Assembly: GCA_917880885.1 (NCBI GenBank) | Contig: OU862927.1 | Span: forward strand, 37,041,571 to 37,105,570 | DNA: 64,000 bases | Reading direction: 5' to 3' | Source: Limnephilus marmoratus | Lineage: Eukaryota > Arthropoda > Insecta > Trichoptera > Limnephilidae | Part shown: positions 19,410 through 29,520 of the stretch, in pieces | How positions within the stretch are numbered: position 1 is the stretch's first letter | Layout: every line of letters begins with the position of its first letter | Position numbers and translations under genes: made by a program | The notes under the pieces: generated by a model | Database searches by the model: none | What the model was told of the DNA's origin: nothing | What the model saw: only the letters and a program-made list of their open reading frames with translations

Positions 19410-21427
19410 GTAAAACCTTATCCAGCACAAGAATCCCTAGTGAGGACTAAGAAAAACGTTAAGAATTGGCATTTATCCATACAATTTGTTATTTTTAATT
19501 CTACAAATGTCTTAATTCCACATTTTTCATCATTACCTATGACATTCCCCGAAAAGAAATCTCATAAAACATGTTAGTCAAAAACAACACCAGATGTATT
19601 ATTTCAAACCGCTCTGTTTCTTAGAAAATCTGGACATTTAATGTCAAGTATTCGATATCTCAAAAGATTATTTTTGGAGCTGACAAAGTGGAAACCGAAA
19701 AAACATAACTGTAGGAGTAGATTATCTCTAACTTTTTGCCGAAGATCCAAATTTTCCGCTAAGTCGACATAATGAAGCTATTAAATGTGTTTGTCTAACA
19801 AATGACATATTATTTTTACGGCGTCAAATGTAAGCGATCTGTTTAGAGAGAGTTTAAGTGTTGAGATATTGTTTTCAAATTTTGGATTCGGGAAAATTCT
19901 TCAAGGCAACTGAGTAGCATAACAAGATGATTAAAGCTGTTGATCCGATCCTGATGCTGTTTTTATTCTTCTTTATTAATTTATTAATTTATACGGCAAT
20001 ATTTAAAGAATCTGAAAAATAAAACAATGTTAATTTTTTTACCACTTCACCGTGGAAAACAGGTGGCGCTAAGTATCAAGGCATCAATAAGAGTATTTTG
20101 AAATCCTTCATCAATATATTTATGTAAATTTTCGTTCTCTCTGAATTTTGAAAAAATGGTAGGTTTTTTTACTGCAAATTAATTTCCTGGTGATTTATGG
20201 AATAATGATTTTTAAAAGTATTAGTTTTCATAAGTGGAACGGGAATGTGATTGACCGATTACATTTTTTTTCTTCGGTGTCAGCGTAATGAAAATGATTA
20301 AGAATGGAACGCCTGGATGGTATGGCACGTGCGTGTCAGGTCTATAAGAGTGCCAGGGAAATGACGAGGAAGAAATTGGAAGAAGCACCCGAGTACATCT
20401 CAGAAATTAATCGTTTGATTAAGATAATCAAATTGGAATAGTATTTAGATGATTTGCGTAGAGTCGTTTTTGTGAAAATTGCCTGGGATTTTATCTCACA
20501 TCATATGTCGGAACAATAAAATACGAATGAATGTGAATAAAAAAAGGAGTGCGTTTCAAAAGAGAGAGAGACAGGGAAAAGAATGTTTCTAAAAAACTTC
20601 TTGGTCAGTAAAAACCGAGTGGGAGAGTGACAAAGAAGATTTGTGGCTTGTGATCAAGACTAATTCTCAGTCCAATTCGCTCATTTTTATTTGCGTCCTC
20701 TATATTCTTCCCGTTATTACATCAATTTAAAAAATTACAGGATCTGTATTTTAAGCATAAAAATTTCAATTAGCAGTTTATTATTATTGGTGACTTCAAT
20801 TTGATCGAAATTAAATGATTACCCTATTCTTGTCCTGTCAATCTGTCATCTATTTGTAATTTGTATCAATTCAATTATTAGGACAAAATAGAAATGATTT
20901 TTTTTAAACCTGGTTTAATCTGATGAAGTTAACATAGATCTACGTATAGAACACCTGATTTAACCAATTTATATCATTATCACCCTTAATTTGAAGTTAA
21001 TATAAAACAAAATAAAAATAAAATTATTCTTAGAAATCAATAAAAATTATTCCAAATGTAACTTCAGGAAGGAAACTACGATAAATGTCATTAGGATCTA
21101 TTGTGCGTTGATTGGATAACTCTTTATAAAAATAAAATTGTGAATGGCATGGTAATCTTGCTTTATGAAAAATTTTGGAAAATAATTGACACAAGTTTTT
21201 AAAATGTGTTACTAAATGAAATAATCCCTATCTGGTTTAAACGCAATTGATTAGCTACTCTTCTTTAAAAAAAATGAAGTTAGGCATAATTTTTGATTAA
21301 TTTTAGACTTAAATAATGATTTTCCACAATAATGGGGGTTTGTTTAAGGCTCACATTTTAATAATTAATTCCGATGAATTCGTAAATATTTTATTCAACA
21401 AACCGACTTTTCTGTTAAACCGATACC
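19410..21427. other. 2-kb AT-rich stretch without recognisable features
   Basis: No ORF above 60 codons and no match to other repeats of the window. Short runs such as gagagagagacaggg near 20563 are simple sequence. It could hold old decayed elements or genuine intergenic or intronic DNA. Confidence 0.4.
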
Positions 21428-21883
21428 CATGGATGTAAGTTATTTTTATTTACGATAAATAAAAACAGTACTTTTCCATTAAAATATTTTACGCAAAACG
21501 GTTTGAAAATTTTATATCACGTTTTCAACTATAAACTTAGCGGTAAACATCAGATTTTATTTTTCTAGATGATGAAATAATAACTTTCGCAGGGATTCGT
21601 TTACAACCATCTGAAATTTTAGGAATATGTTTGACAGAATTAATTAAAATAAACCCCGCGGAAAGATCAAATTTCCAAGCCTGCTAGAGCGAATTGGACC
21701 CTGAGGTCCTTCCAATACGCCGGAACGAGCGGGGTATATTTGTGTACATGCTTTCTTCACTTATGTCGATAAGATTCCCACATTATTTTAGAATATTTGC
21801 TTTGGCAAAGTCGAGGGCCCCGCGTCGTATATTTGTATACACTTCTTCTTTGTTTACTCGTTAAGATTCTGACTATATTTTAG
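21428..21883 (-). repeat. Dispersed non-coding repeat D, copy 2
   Basis: Reverse-complement partner of 6684-7161 over about 455 bp (cagattttatttttctagat, aattaattaaaat, gcctgctag, gattcccacattattttaga). The copies differ by many substitutions and by one small internal duplication present in copy 1. Confidence 0.65.
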
Positions 21884-21899
21884 GAAAAATTAAAGGAAA

Positions 21900-22125
21900 A
21901 TGTCAAAAAAATGTGAAGCGAATGTTGTGGGAGAGAACCTGGGAAGTCATGTTTGTACAGCGCCCAGTGATGTTTTCACTAAAACGGCGCTATACAAATT
22001 ATCGAATTATAATAATCAAATATACCCAAGTTGTATGACAGCGGAAATACAGACAGAGGTCGGCAAATTATTCCACAAACAGCCGAGATGTTAAACATTT
22101 AAACCGTGTACAAATGTGTAATATT
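21900..22125 (+). other. Short ORF ending in a LINE-B fragment
   Basis: The 64-codon frame 21900-22094 is unrecognised. Its last part (gaggtcggcaaattattcca, accgtgtacaaatgt) is a degraded minus-strand LINE-B piece matching 15410-15510. The ORF is therefore unlikely to be a gene. Confidence 0.4.
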
Positions 22126-22484
22126 TTAAATGATTGTATGTTTGCGAAATCATGCTCACTGGGGAAAACCCTCTCGAATATTATGGGTATAATAATAAAG
22201 ATTAAGAAGAAAATATTCAGAAGCCGTGAATGAGTCGGTTTGTTGAATGAAATGTTACTTCAGTTCTGAGATTAGCTTTGCGTGGGAAGCCAAAGGAAGG
22301 AAGCAACGAGACACAAGAAACTTCTGCAAAAATAACGACCCGCATTATATACCTCCTCGTAAATCAAATCTATTTAAGACTCCAAGAATTACAGCAGAAT
22401 TAAATGTAATTTTAAAATATAATATACGTACAAAAAATATCTAGTAAAAATCGTGTTACATATGATGTGATCCGAAAAGAATTA
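22126..22484. other. Unrecognised 65-codon ORF region
   Basis: Frame 22247-22444 is lysine and asparagine rich, with no domain recognised. No repeat match. Confidence 0.3.
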
Positions 22485-22830
22485 AAGGGGAATTAATTGG
22501 ACAACCAACACTAATTGGACAACCAACCCCTCTCCCGTAGGTCACCCCAACTGTTTCACTAGGTTTATTGACTTAGCAGAGGTGCCCGGGTTTATGAGAT
22601 AAGATTTGTCCAGGTTTTAGAGTCGGATGGGTCTGCCCACCAGCTGCGTGGCGGACTGGATCGGGAGAGGTCGGTTGAGGGAGACACTTCGTCTTGCCAG
22701 TTTTCCATCGCAGTGGACTGAATAGTTCATACATCCGTTACCTAACCTAACCTAACCTACAAAGAGCAACCCCAAAGCTGACACATGCCCTAAGGGAAAT
22801 TATTTCAATCAGGGACTCCTGCGTTGAGTG
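22485..22830 (+). mobile_element. Tail-sharing SINE-like element, plus, degraded
   Basis: The head starts attggacaaccaacccctct. Then come gtaggtcaccccaactg, gacttagcagaggtgcccgg, gtggcggactggatcgggag and a weak tail (ccctaagggaaattatttca, atcagggactcctgcg). A short (CCTAA)3 run at 22742-22760 lies within it. Many substitutions make this an old copy. Confidence 0.65.
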
Positions 22831-23452
22831 AATCAGTGAATGCAAAGAAAAATGTATAAGATGGTGCACGTATGGCGAGTGAATGAAGAAAGGATGTGTC
22901 CCAAGACAAAATGATGGTCTTTTAGCAGGGCGATACTGAGAGAATTGTCAAAATTGTAATTTAATTGGTGCTTTTACTGCCCTCTGCAATTTTTTTGATC
23001 TAGTTTATTTACCGACAGGTTATTTGTCGATAATACAGATTTCTATTGTGCGTCCAGATGTCGCTAGCGTCAGGACTGACCGGTGAAAAAGCAGTGTTTT
23101 GGACATAAAAAGCCGGTTTCCTGTATTTTCTTCCCTTTTTTATCACTAAAATTCGAATAATAAACAAAGGCTTGTTTTGCCTTTAGTTAATTAAAGAACG
23201 GGTAACTGGCCCCATATGTAGTTTGCAAGCTGATTATCAAAAATGATTATCACATGTTGAAGTGTTGTCATGTTTTTAACCTAAAAACTTTGCAAATAAA
23301 ATAACTCAGTGAAAATTCTCGGAGTGTTTTTTAATTGAAAAAGGACCGTACCAATTCCTAACAAGTTTGTATCTACCACTTTTTATTACGCGTCGAGAAT
23401 GCATCATACACGATCTTGAGATGGTTCACGTTCCACGAACTTAACACGAGAT
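22831..23452. other. No gene recognised
   Basis: AT-rich. The phrase agcagggcgatactgagag near 22924 matches the repeat F motif cagggcgatactgagagta at 52112, so a short repeat F piece is present. Nothing else was seen. Confidence 0.35.
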
Positions 23453-23644
23453 ATGTGTATTAAAACTTGCAATGTTATTAATGTTTTGATTGGGTTTGGT
23501 AACATTTGCTTTAAACAAACCCGTGCCATAAAGGAAATGGATCTACAACATATTATTACCGGATTACAAATTGCGCGGGTCGTAAACATTCCCGTGGCTT
23601 GTGTTGAATACACTCACGATTCATTCAACAATAACATAAAATGA
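23453..23644 (+). other. Unrecognised 63-codon ORF
   Basis: Starts MCIKTCNVINVLIGFGN and ends VACVEYTHDSFNNNIK. Base composition is a little more codon-like than its flanks, but I recognise no family. An overlapping antisense frame (23404-23613) is its shadow. A small exon or a repeat fragment are both possible. Confidence 0.2.
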
Positions 23645-23707
23645 ATTAAACCCGTGTGTTTAGCTATATTTTTAGCGGTTGCATGACAACTGAGATTCAT
23701 GCAATTT

Positions 23708-23760
23708 CAAATACATTTTAGGGAACGTACCCAATGGGTACGTTCCCTAAAATGTATTTG
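23708..23760. repeat. Perfect palindrome covering a MITE end and its flank
   Basis: Two exact 26-bp arms around a single central A. Each arm is 13 bp of flanking DNA (caaatacatttta) plus the first 13 bp of the MITE end (gggaacgtaccca). The right arm is followed by the rest of the element. Confidence 0.9.
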
Positions 23761-23928
23761 AATTAATTTGGGTACTACCCATACTACGTGACACGTTTAG
23801 GGGGGAGGGGTCTTCAAAATGTCACGCTCGGTACAAATGAGCGGCGGGTTGCTTAGGTTTTTGGTTACTGGGGGGGGGGGGGGGTTAAAAATTGCAAAAA
23901 GTTGGTCACGTAGTATGGGTACGTTCCC
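23721..23928. mobile_element. PIF/Harbinger-like MITE, copy with duplicated left end
   Basis: Ends GGGAACGTACCC and its complement, with TTA on both sides (23718-23720 and 23929-23931). The body (cccatactacgtgac, aaatgtcacgctcggtacaa, gagcggcg, a G run, attgcaaaaagttggtcac) matches 52970-53135. A 3-bp TTA/TAA duplication with GGG ends points to PIF/Harbinger (family knowledge). Confidence 0.7.
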
Positions 23929-23931
23929 TTA

Positions 23932-24148
23932 ACTATTGCTCAACTATTCTTTTCCTATGTAACGAACGAGAACAAAATAAGTTACAAATTCTCCAAAATA
24001 GGGCAATGAGAATAATACTTCGGCGAAATAGATTTTCAAAAGTAAACAAAATGTTAAAGGAACTGAATTCAATTGTCAAATGCTGACCTTGAAAACGATG
24101 ATATTTATAGATACATAAAATATTAAACAACATTTTACCAAAATAATA
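23932..24148 (+). pseudogene. LINE-D RT C-terminal part, first segment
   Basis: Reads YCSTILFLCNEREQNKLQIL, QNRAMRIILRRNRF and KMLKELNSIVK, a typical sequence after the RT domain of jockey-like LINEs (LQ.LQN.AMR.I). Stops follow near 24086. A TA-flanked DNA element interrupts it at 24149; the reading resumes at 24973. Confidence 0.7.
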
Positions 24149-24970
24149 GGCCACTTGCATGGATTTCATAACGACTTGGAAAAAATCGTGTGGATAGATC
24201 GTTTTAAGATTACGAAAATGTTAGTAAAATTTTGTAGAAATGTACAGTTTTTTTTATTTTTAAATAAATAAATCCATTATTTGGGCTCGTGACGTCACTA
24301 CATGAAAATGTCCCGTCTCCGAAAATGTTCCTATTAATTTTGTAAAATTCCACACTGATTTAATTTTTTTATATGGTATCACATTGATTTCAGGTGAATT
24401 TTTGAATTCGTTCACTAGATTTATTGTTTGTTCTCTGAGAACTTTTCATTTGGTTTGAATTTTTGACAGATGTTGTGAAGAGAACCCCGTACAATTTAGA
24501 TATCGGTACGTGTTTTAGAGGTATAATGGTTATGGTGCTGATTTTATCAAAATCAAATTTTATAATATTCTTATTTTAATTATAATTTTCAAGTACAAGT
24601 ATATAACATTGGATTTATTAATATAGACGTTGTACATTATAATGATTTATGATCAATAAGATGGATCAAGGAAAAAAATATTTATGAGATGTAATATTTT
24701 TGGTATGCCTCGTTATTCCCCTGTGCCATTCGTGTGGAAAACGTTCTTTTTTTTTAAATGATTTTCGGCTTTGTAATTATTGTTTTTTCTCACCTATAAA
24801 ATTATGTCCCGTCTTTCCGGTTTATAAAAAAAGGTCTGATTTTTCCGATTGAAATTTTCAAAAAATCCCCAGGGTTTCAAAAATACGATTAAAAAAAATA
24901 ATAATACAGAATGTCTTAGAATATTTTCCTACACCGGAAAAAAAATTTAAAAAATGTGATGCAAGTGGCC
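24149..24970. mobile_element. TA-flanked inverted-repeat element (Tc1/mariner-like, non-autonomous)
   Basis: Ends GGCCACTTGCAT and its exact complement, with TA at 24147-24148 and 24971-24972. The 822-bp interior is AT-rich and has no transposase ORF. Removing it restores continuity of the LINE-D remnant, which supports the boundaries. Superfamily is inferred from TA only. Confidence 0.7.
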
Positions 24971-24972
24971 TA

Positions 24973-25165
24973 TTCTCAAATAAAATTACATTCAACAAGG
25001 ACATTCACAGACATAACACAAGGACATGCAAGGAAATCAGGTTTCAAAAAAAGACAAGGCTAATACGCACAGTGTACTGTACAAAGGGATGAAGTTATAC
25101 AACACGCTATTACACCAATTGGAAAGTTCAAGATGTATTGTAGGAGCTACATAAAACTACATAAA
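24973..25165 (+). pseudogene. LINE-D RT C-terminal part, second segment
   Basis: Reads FSNKITFNKDIHRHNTRTCK and FQKKTRLIRTVY, then after a frame change KGMKLYNTLL. The H.HNTR motif followed by a G..LYN.L block is the usual C-terminal signature of such LINEs. Frameshifted, not functional. Confidence 0.7.
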
Positions 25166-25352
25166 ATTTAGTTTGCGAAATAAAATATTATAATTAATTA
25201 CAAATTTTGTAAACTTAAATGTACAAATTACTAAAATAAATATTCATAAATTTAAAAAATTGACAGTTTTGAAATTCAAAATATAATAAAAAAAATCATA
25301 GTTCATGTCGGGGTCACCAATTAAAGCGTGCACGAGGACTGTGTATATGTTC

Positions 25353-25676
25353 TAGTAAATAAAAGATTGGTTACGGTCAAAACGAAAAAGTTTTATTCGA
25401 TAATATGTTACACTCACGCGGAGTGTAACATATTATCGAATATCGTAGGAGTGGGTGAGTAGGGGAACATATCAATGATTGGGCTGTTAGACAACATATA
25501 TTTTTTTTATTATTATCAACAAACAAGAAATATTGTTTTATAGCCCAATCATGGATATGTTCCCCTACTCACCCACTCCTACGATATTCGATAATATGTT
25601 ACACTCCGCGTGAGTGTAACATATTATCGAATAAAACTTTTTCGTTTTGACCGTAACCAATCCTTTATTTATCTCT
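25353..25676. repeat. Large foldback with nested hairpins
   Basis: Arms of about 145 bp (25353-25497 and 25530-25676) are almost perfect complements around a ~30-bp AT-rich centre. Each arm also contains its own palindrome, ataatatgttacactc and its complement around acgcg (near 25401-25438 and 25587-25625). No ORF. The whole could fold as a cruciform with side hairpins. Confidence 0.9.
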
Positions 25677-25729
25677 TCATTAATACCTAGCAACGGCTCC
25701 ACCCCTACCATAATAATTAATAATACATT

Positions 25730-25885
25730 GTTCCCATCCACTATTTTGTAACTGTCAAATCAGTATACGTTTGCCCTGAAGATGGAAGGGTAGTTCTGAA
25801 ACCGGTCGGCTTTACTCAAATATATAAGTGGTTCAAACAAAGTAACGTTGTTTCATTTAAATATTTTACAGTTAGACTGTAATTA
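25730..25885 (+). repeat. Penelope-like element end (putative)
   Basis: ccctgaagatggaagggtag, ctgaaaccggtcggctttac, then ggttcaaacaaagtaacgtt. A GAAGATG...GAAACCGGTCG arrangement is characteristic of the terminal repeats of Penelope-like elements in arthropods (family knowledge). No coding sequence is attached. Confidence 0.5.
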
Positions 25886-25958
25886 ACCAAATTGTATAAT
25901 TTCGGATGACAGGTGATGATAAAGAGAGAAACCTACATTTGTGTATCCCTTTCATGCT

Positions 25959-26004
25959 CGTCCGACTGACGTCTTATATTCTCTTATAAGACGTCAGTTG
26001 GACG
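25959..26004. repeat. 46-nt near-perfect palindrome
   Basis: Arms cgtccgactgacgtcttata and its complement with one mismatch, around 6 central bases. No associated element recognised. Confidence 0.85.
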
Positions 26005-26458
26005 TTCATTACAATATTTATTTGTAATCATAATAAGTAAGTAATCATAATAAATATATATTTGCCCAAACCGCCTTTTCAATCAACATAAAACACACAT
26101 AAATCCACATTTATCTTGTAAAATCGTTATCTCAGATCCTGTATTTAGTTTTTTAAGTATTTGGCAAGCTTCCATTGCGGGCACATAAAACATTAAGATT
26201 TATACGAACGGTACTTTATTAATACACGTGTGTAGCCACAGTGACAAATGGCAATTTATTCATTCGAAACACATGTAATTTTATTAAAACTGGTTCGTGT
26301 ACAGGGACACTGAAAATTGATATTAAAAAAAATTATGTAATGAAACAAGAAAACTGTTATTTTTGATTTTAACAATATTGAAAATAAGGAGACAATCGGT
26401 GGTAGTTTTTATTTATTTCCACCTTTTTTGTGTATGCATATTATATAATGAAGATATA
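26005..26458. other. AT-rich DNA, no gene recognised
   Basis: No shared repeat or convincing ORF before the hAT target duplication. Confidence 0.4.
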
Positions 26459-26466
26459 TATATACT

Positions 26467-27004
26467 CAAGGGCGGATCCAGGATTTTTTTCTGGGGGGGC
26501 ACAATGGACGGACGGGCAAAAAAATCAACAATTACTGATAGGATTTTTTTCTGGGGGGGGGGGGGGGGGGGGGGCACAAGGGGCGGACGGGCGAAAAAAT
26601 CAACAATTACTGTTTGAATTTTTTTCTGGGGGGGGGGGGCGCAAGGGGCGTACGCGCAAAAATCAACAATTACTGTTAGGATTTTTTTCTGGGCGGGCAC
26701 AAGAGGCGGATGGGAAAAAAAATCAACAATTACTGTTAGGATTTTTTTCTGGGCGGGCACAAGAGGCGGATGGAAAAAAAAATCAACAATTACTGTTAGA
26801 AATAAACTTGAAGTATCATACTTCAAGTTTATTTCTACAAGTTCAAGTATGTATAGGAAGGTTTATTAGTGTCAAAACAATAGAAAAATTAAATGTTTAA
26901 TAAAGACAGTTTTCTGTACTGTGATGGAATCTCCACAGTACACAAAAATGCCGTCTGGGGGGGGGGGGGCGTGCCCCGTGCCCCCCCCCCTAAATCCGCC
27001 CTTG
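26467..27004. mobile_element. Non-autonomous hAT element with repeated ends and poly-G
   Basis: Starts CAAGGGCGGATCC and ends with the complement of CAAGGGCGGATTT. Exact 8-bp duplication TATATACT at 26459-26466 and 27005-27012. The left subterminal block (gatttttttctgggg, poly-G, gggcggacgggcaaaaaaat, caacaattactgtta) is repeated five times at 26479-26800, with spacing of 60-76 bp that depends on G-run length. A 39-nt palindrome follows at 26798-26836. The two long open frames across it (Phe-Phe-Ser-Gly repeats and the antisense) are products of the tandem repeat. Confidence 0.85.
26798..26836. repeat. Perfect 19-bp-arm palindrome inside the hAT element
   Basis: agaaataaacttgaagtat, one central C, then the exact complement. 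It sits where the tandem units end and may have arisen with the amplification. Confidence 0.9.
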
Positions 27005-27177
27005 TATATACTTCTGGTAGCGATTTCTTTGCGAAAAGTCACTGAGAAATAACCCTAGCACATCCAAAGGGATAACGTTGACCACTATTAATTTATTTCT
27101 CATTTTCAAATAATATTTTAAAATACATATCTCAAATTATAGTATCGAATAATTTTATTTCTTTTAGAATACGCAAA

Positions 27178-27489
27178 ATGAATAAGTATGTAATAATATG
27201 CACAATTAATAGGTACAGAATGATATGCACAATTAATAGGTACAGAATAATATGCACCATTAATAGGTATATAATAAAATGCACAATTAATAGGTACAGA
27301 ATAATATGCACCATTAATAGGTATATAATAAAATGCACAATTAATAGGTATATAATAAAACGCACAATGAATAGGTGCAGAATAATATGCAAAATGAAGA
27401 GGTAGGTTTGTAATAATATGTACAATTAATGGGTAGGTATATAAAAGTTGCGCATGCAATAAGTATGTAGATATATAATAATATGCAAA
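27178..27489. repeat. Minisatellite segment 1 (24-26-bp unit)
   Basis: Repeats of atatgcacaattaataggta with spacing around 24-27 bp. This is the left end of an array that continues to about 29480, broken by several insertions. Overlapping open frames on both strands (27118-27459, 27132-27425, 27178-27405) come from the repeat and are not genes. Confidence 0.9.
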
Positions 27490-27930
27490 ATGAATTTGAT
27501 GTGTGCATGCCCGCGATTGTTTCTATACATAATAGTGAGCTCTGGCGTTATTAAAGTGCGTTGCTAAACCGTTCATCAGATTGCGAGGAAACTTTGGTGG
27601 GATATATACTGGTGAGCTTTGGCATTATGAAATTTGTACAAAACAATTTCCATGGGTGGCACGCGAGCTGTTCGAAAACTGAATGTACCGGGACAGAATG
27701 TATGGAATGCCGGAGGGGGGAGGGGAACCCGGGTTCACGGGATGGGATGAGCGGGCGGGGGGAGTGGGGAGTGGTAAGGCGGGGAAGGCGGAGTGGGAAC
27801 GCGAGAGGGGAAGGGGATGCGGAAGTGGAAGGGGAGGCGGAAGAGGAACGGGACGAATGGGAAAGGACACGCAGGGAGAAAAAATTCTTTATTAAGTGGC
27901 ATAGCAACGCATGCCAGGAACTCGCTAGTA
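27490..27930 (-). mobile_element. Purine/pyrimidine-rich retroposon, minus, inside the minisatellite
   Basis: The right end is the complement of gcatgcgttgctatgccact. Inside come the G/A-rich stretch, gaatgtaccgggacagaatg, ggtggcacgcgagctgttcg, then the complement of cataatgccaaagctcacca. The same order, reversed, is found at 55318, 56195 and 63055. It interrupts the minisatellite. The open frames at 27551-28381 and 27561-27962 run through repeat and retroposon and are accidental. Confidence 0.75.
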
Positions 27931-28608
27931 GGTATATAATTATGTGCATAATGAATAGGTAAATAATAATTAGCAAAATTATTGGGTAGGTATATGTAAA
28001 AATATGCACAAAAATTAGATGTATAAATATAATATTATTCCCAATGAATCGGTATAAAATAATAAATATGACCAATGAATAGGTATCTAATAATATGCAC
28101 AATGAATGGGTAGATATATAATAATACGCACAATGAATAGGTATATAATAATATGCACAACGAATAGGTAGATAATATGCACAGTGAATAGGTATATAAT
28201 AATATTCACAGTGAATAGGTAGATAATAATATGCACAGTGAATAGGTATATAATAATATGAACAATGAATAGGTATATAATAATATGCACAATGAATAGG
28301 AATATAATAATATGCACAATTAATAGGTAGATAATATGCACAGTGAATAGGTATATAATAATATGAACAATGAATAGGCATATAATAATATGCACAATGA
28401 ATAGGAATATAATAATATGCTCAATTAATAGGTAGATAATATGCACAGTGAATAGGTATATAATAATATTCACAGTGAATAGGTAGATAATAATATGCAC
28501 AGTGAATAGGTATATAATAATATGGACAATGAATAGGTATATAATAATATGCACAATGAATAGGAATATAATAATTTGAACAATGAGGCATATAATAATA
28601 GATAATAA
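27931..28608. repeat. Minisatellite segment 2
   Basis: About 25 units of aatatgcacaatgaataggt followed by atataat or agataat. Units alternate between variants (gcacagtg, gaacaatg, gcacaatt), giving a higher-order pattern: the run 28150-28330 resembles 28330-28560. The 155-codon minus-strand frame is repeat translation. Confidence 0.9.
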
Positions 28609-28920
28609 TTATTATTTGAATTTTCATTTTTCTTTTTATTTTTCACTTACTTTTAAATATTTCATTATTTTTATTTAGTATATTTAATCATCTGTTTTAA
28701 TAAAATAGTATTTGTATTAATTTAAATAAATATTAAATATACGACTACCATAACACGGGCATGAGCCCAGTGTGGTAGCCAAAAAAACAAATATCTGTAA
28801 CTAATAAAAAAAATTATGAAATATTTAAAAGTAAGTGAAAAATAAAGAGTAAAAAAGATCATTTTTAAAGAAAAGTGGAAATAAAAATGAAAATTCAAAT
28901 TATTATTTTTATTATAAAAT
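28609..28920. repeat. LINE 3' UTR with inverted partial duplicate, inside the minisatellite
   Basis: 28609-28805 matches the complement of 47210-47480, including the hairpin ctaccataacacgggc/gcccagtgtggtag. From 28808 to 28912 part of the same UTR returns in reverse (aaatatttaaaagtaagtga, aaatgaaaattcaaattatt), forming arms of about 65 bp with 28609-28675. It interrupts the minisatellite, which resumes at 28928. Confidence 0.7.
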
Positions 28921-28927
28921 AAAAAAA

Positions 28928-28978
28928 ATATGCACAATGAATAGGTAGATAATAATATCCATAATGAATAGGTAAATA
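28928..28978. repeat. Minisatellite segment 3
   Basis: Two to three units (atatgcacaatgaataggta, atatccataatgaataggta) between two insertions. Confidence 0.8.
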
Positions 28979-29090
28979 TTAATATTTTATTTTATTTATT
29001 TATAAGTACATGTTACATGAATAATACATTTACTTGAGAAGATACATTAGGTCACCATACTAGGCAGCTGCCTGTATCATGGTGACCAAT
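28979..29090 (-). mobile_element. LINE 3' terminus with stem-loop, minus
   Basis: An A-rich tail (as T-rich sequence at the left) and, at 29050-29087, a hairpin ggtcaccat...gcagctgc...atggtgacc. The layout (3' hairpin plus A-rich tail, strongly 5' truncated) resembles the other LINE ends in the window. Confidence 0.5.
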
Positions 29091-29180
29091 ATGAACAATG
29101 AATAGGTATGTAATTATATGCACAATGATAGGTATAATTAGCAAAATTAATGGGTGTGTAAAAATATGCACATTAATTAG
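29091..29180. repeat. Minisatellite segment 4
   Basis: Units aatatgaacaatgaataggt, atatgcacaatgataggta and a diverged gcaaaattaatgggtgtg; the array continues between insertions. Confidence 0.75.
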
Positions 29181-29400
29181 ATATATTTAATTTATTTTTA
29201 TTTTAATTTTAAAAAGAAAGACAAACATTCCCGGGTTACGAATAACCCAACAATGTTTGAAAATCTCCTACTACCACCACAGAAAGCCGAAAATGTTGCT
29301 TGTGTTGTGATGGAGGACTTAGCCAGCCGAGGAATTGAACACGCGACGCCCGGATTGGATCCAAGCGCTATGCCCACTCAACCACCGACCAGTCAAAAAA
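29181..29400 (-). mobile_element. tRNA-derived SINE, minus
   Basis: The minus strand begins gactggtcggtggttgagtg (A-box-like) and reaches cgcgtgttcaattcctcggc (B-box-like GTTCAATTCC). It then reads tggctaagtcctccatcaca and ends in gggttattcgtaaccc, gtttgtctttctt and an A-rich tail. The same element, plus and interrupted, is at 49156-49690. RNA polymerase III boxes are judged by eye. Confidence 0.65.
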
Positions 29401-29438
29401 ATATACCTATATATATACATATAGGTATATTTTTTTTG
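29394..29438. repeat. AT-rich hairpin
   Basis: aaaaaatatacctata and its complement around a short centre, directly at the edge of the tRNA-derived SINE. Confidence 0.75.
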
Positions 29439-29478
29439 CCCAATGAGTATAAAATAATAAATATGCACAATGAATAGT

Positions 29479-29520
29479 AAGTTGCAGTACCTATATTTAG
29501 TAATATAGGTACTGCAACTT
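29479..29520. repeat. Perfect 18-bp-arm hairpin
   Basis: aagttgcagtacctatat, 6 bases, exact complement. It follows the last minisatellite unit (atatgcacaatgaatag). Confidence 0.9.

Noticed and set aside
22742..22760. Telomere repeat (CCTAA)n
   Set aside because: Only about three units inside a degraded SINE; too short for telomeric DNA.
26413..26900. Open frames on both strands with Phe-Phe-Ser-Gly or Asp-Phe-Phe repeats
   Set aside because: Products of the five-fold repeat inside a hAT element; poly-G codes for Gly runs.
27118..28627. Several overlapping open frames rich in Ile, Tyr and His
   Set aside because: Translations of the ~25-bp minisatellite, open in more than one frame and on both strands.
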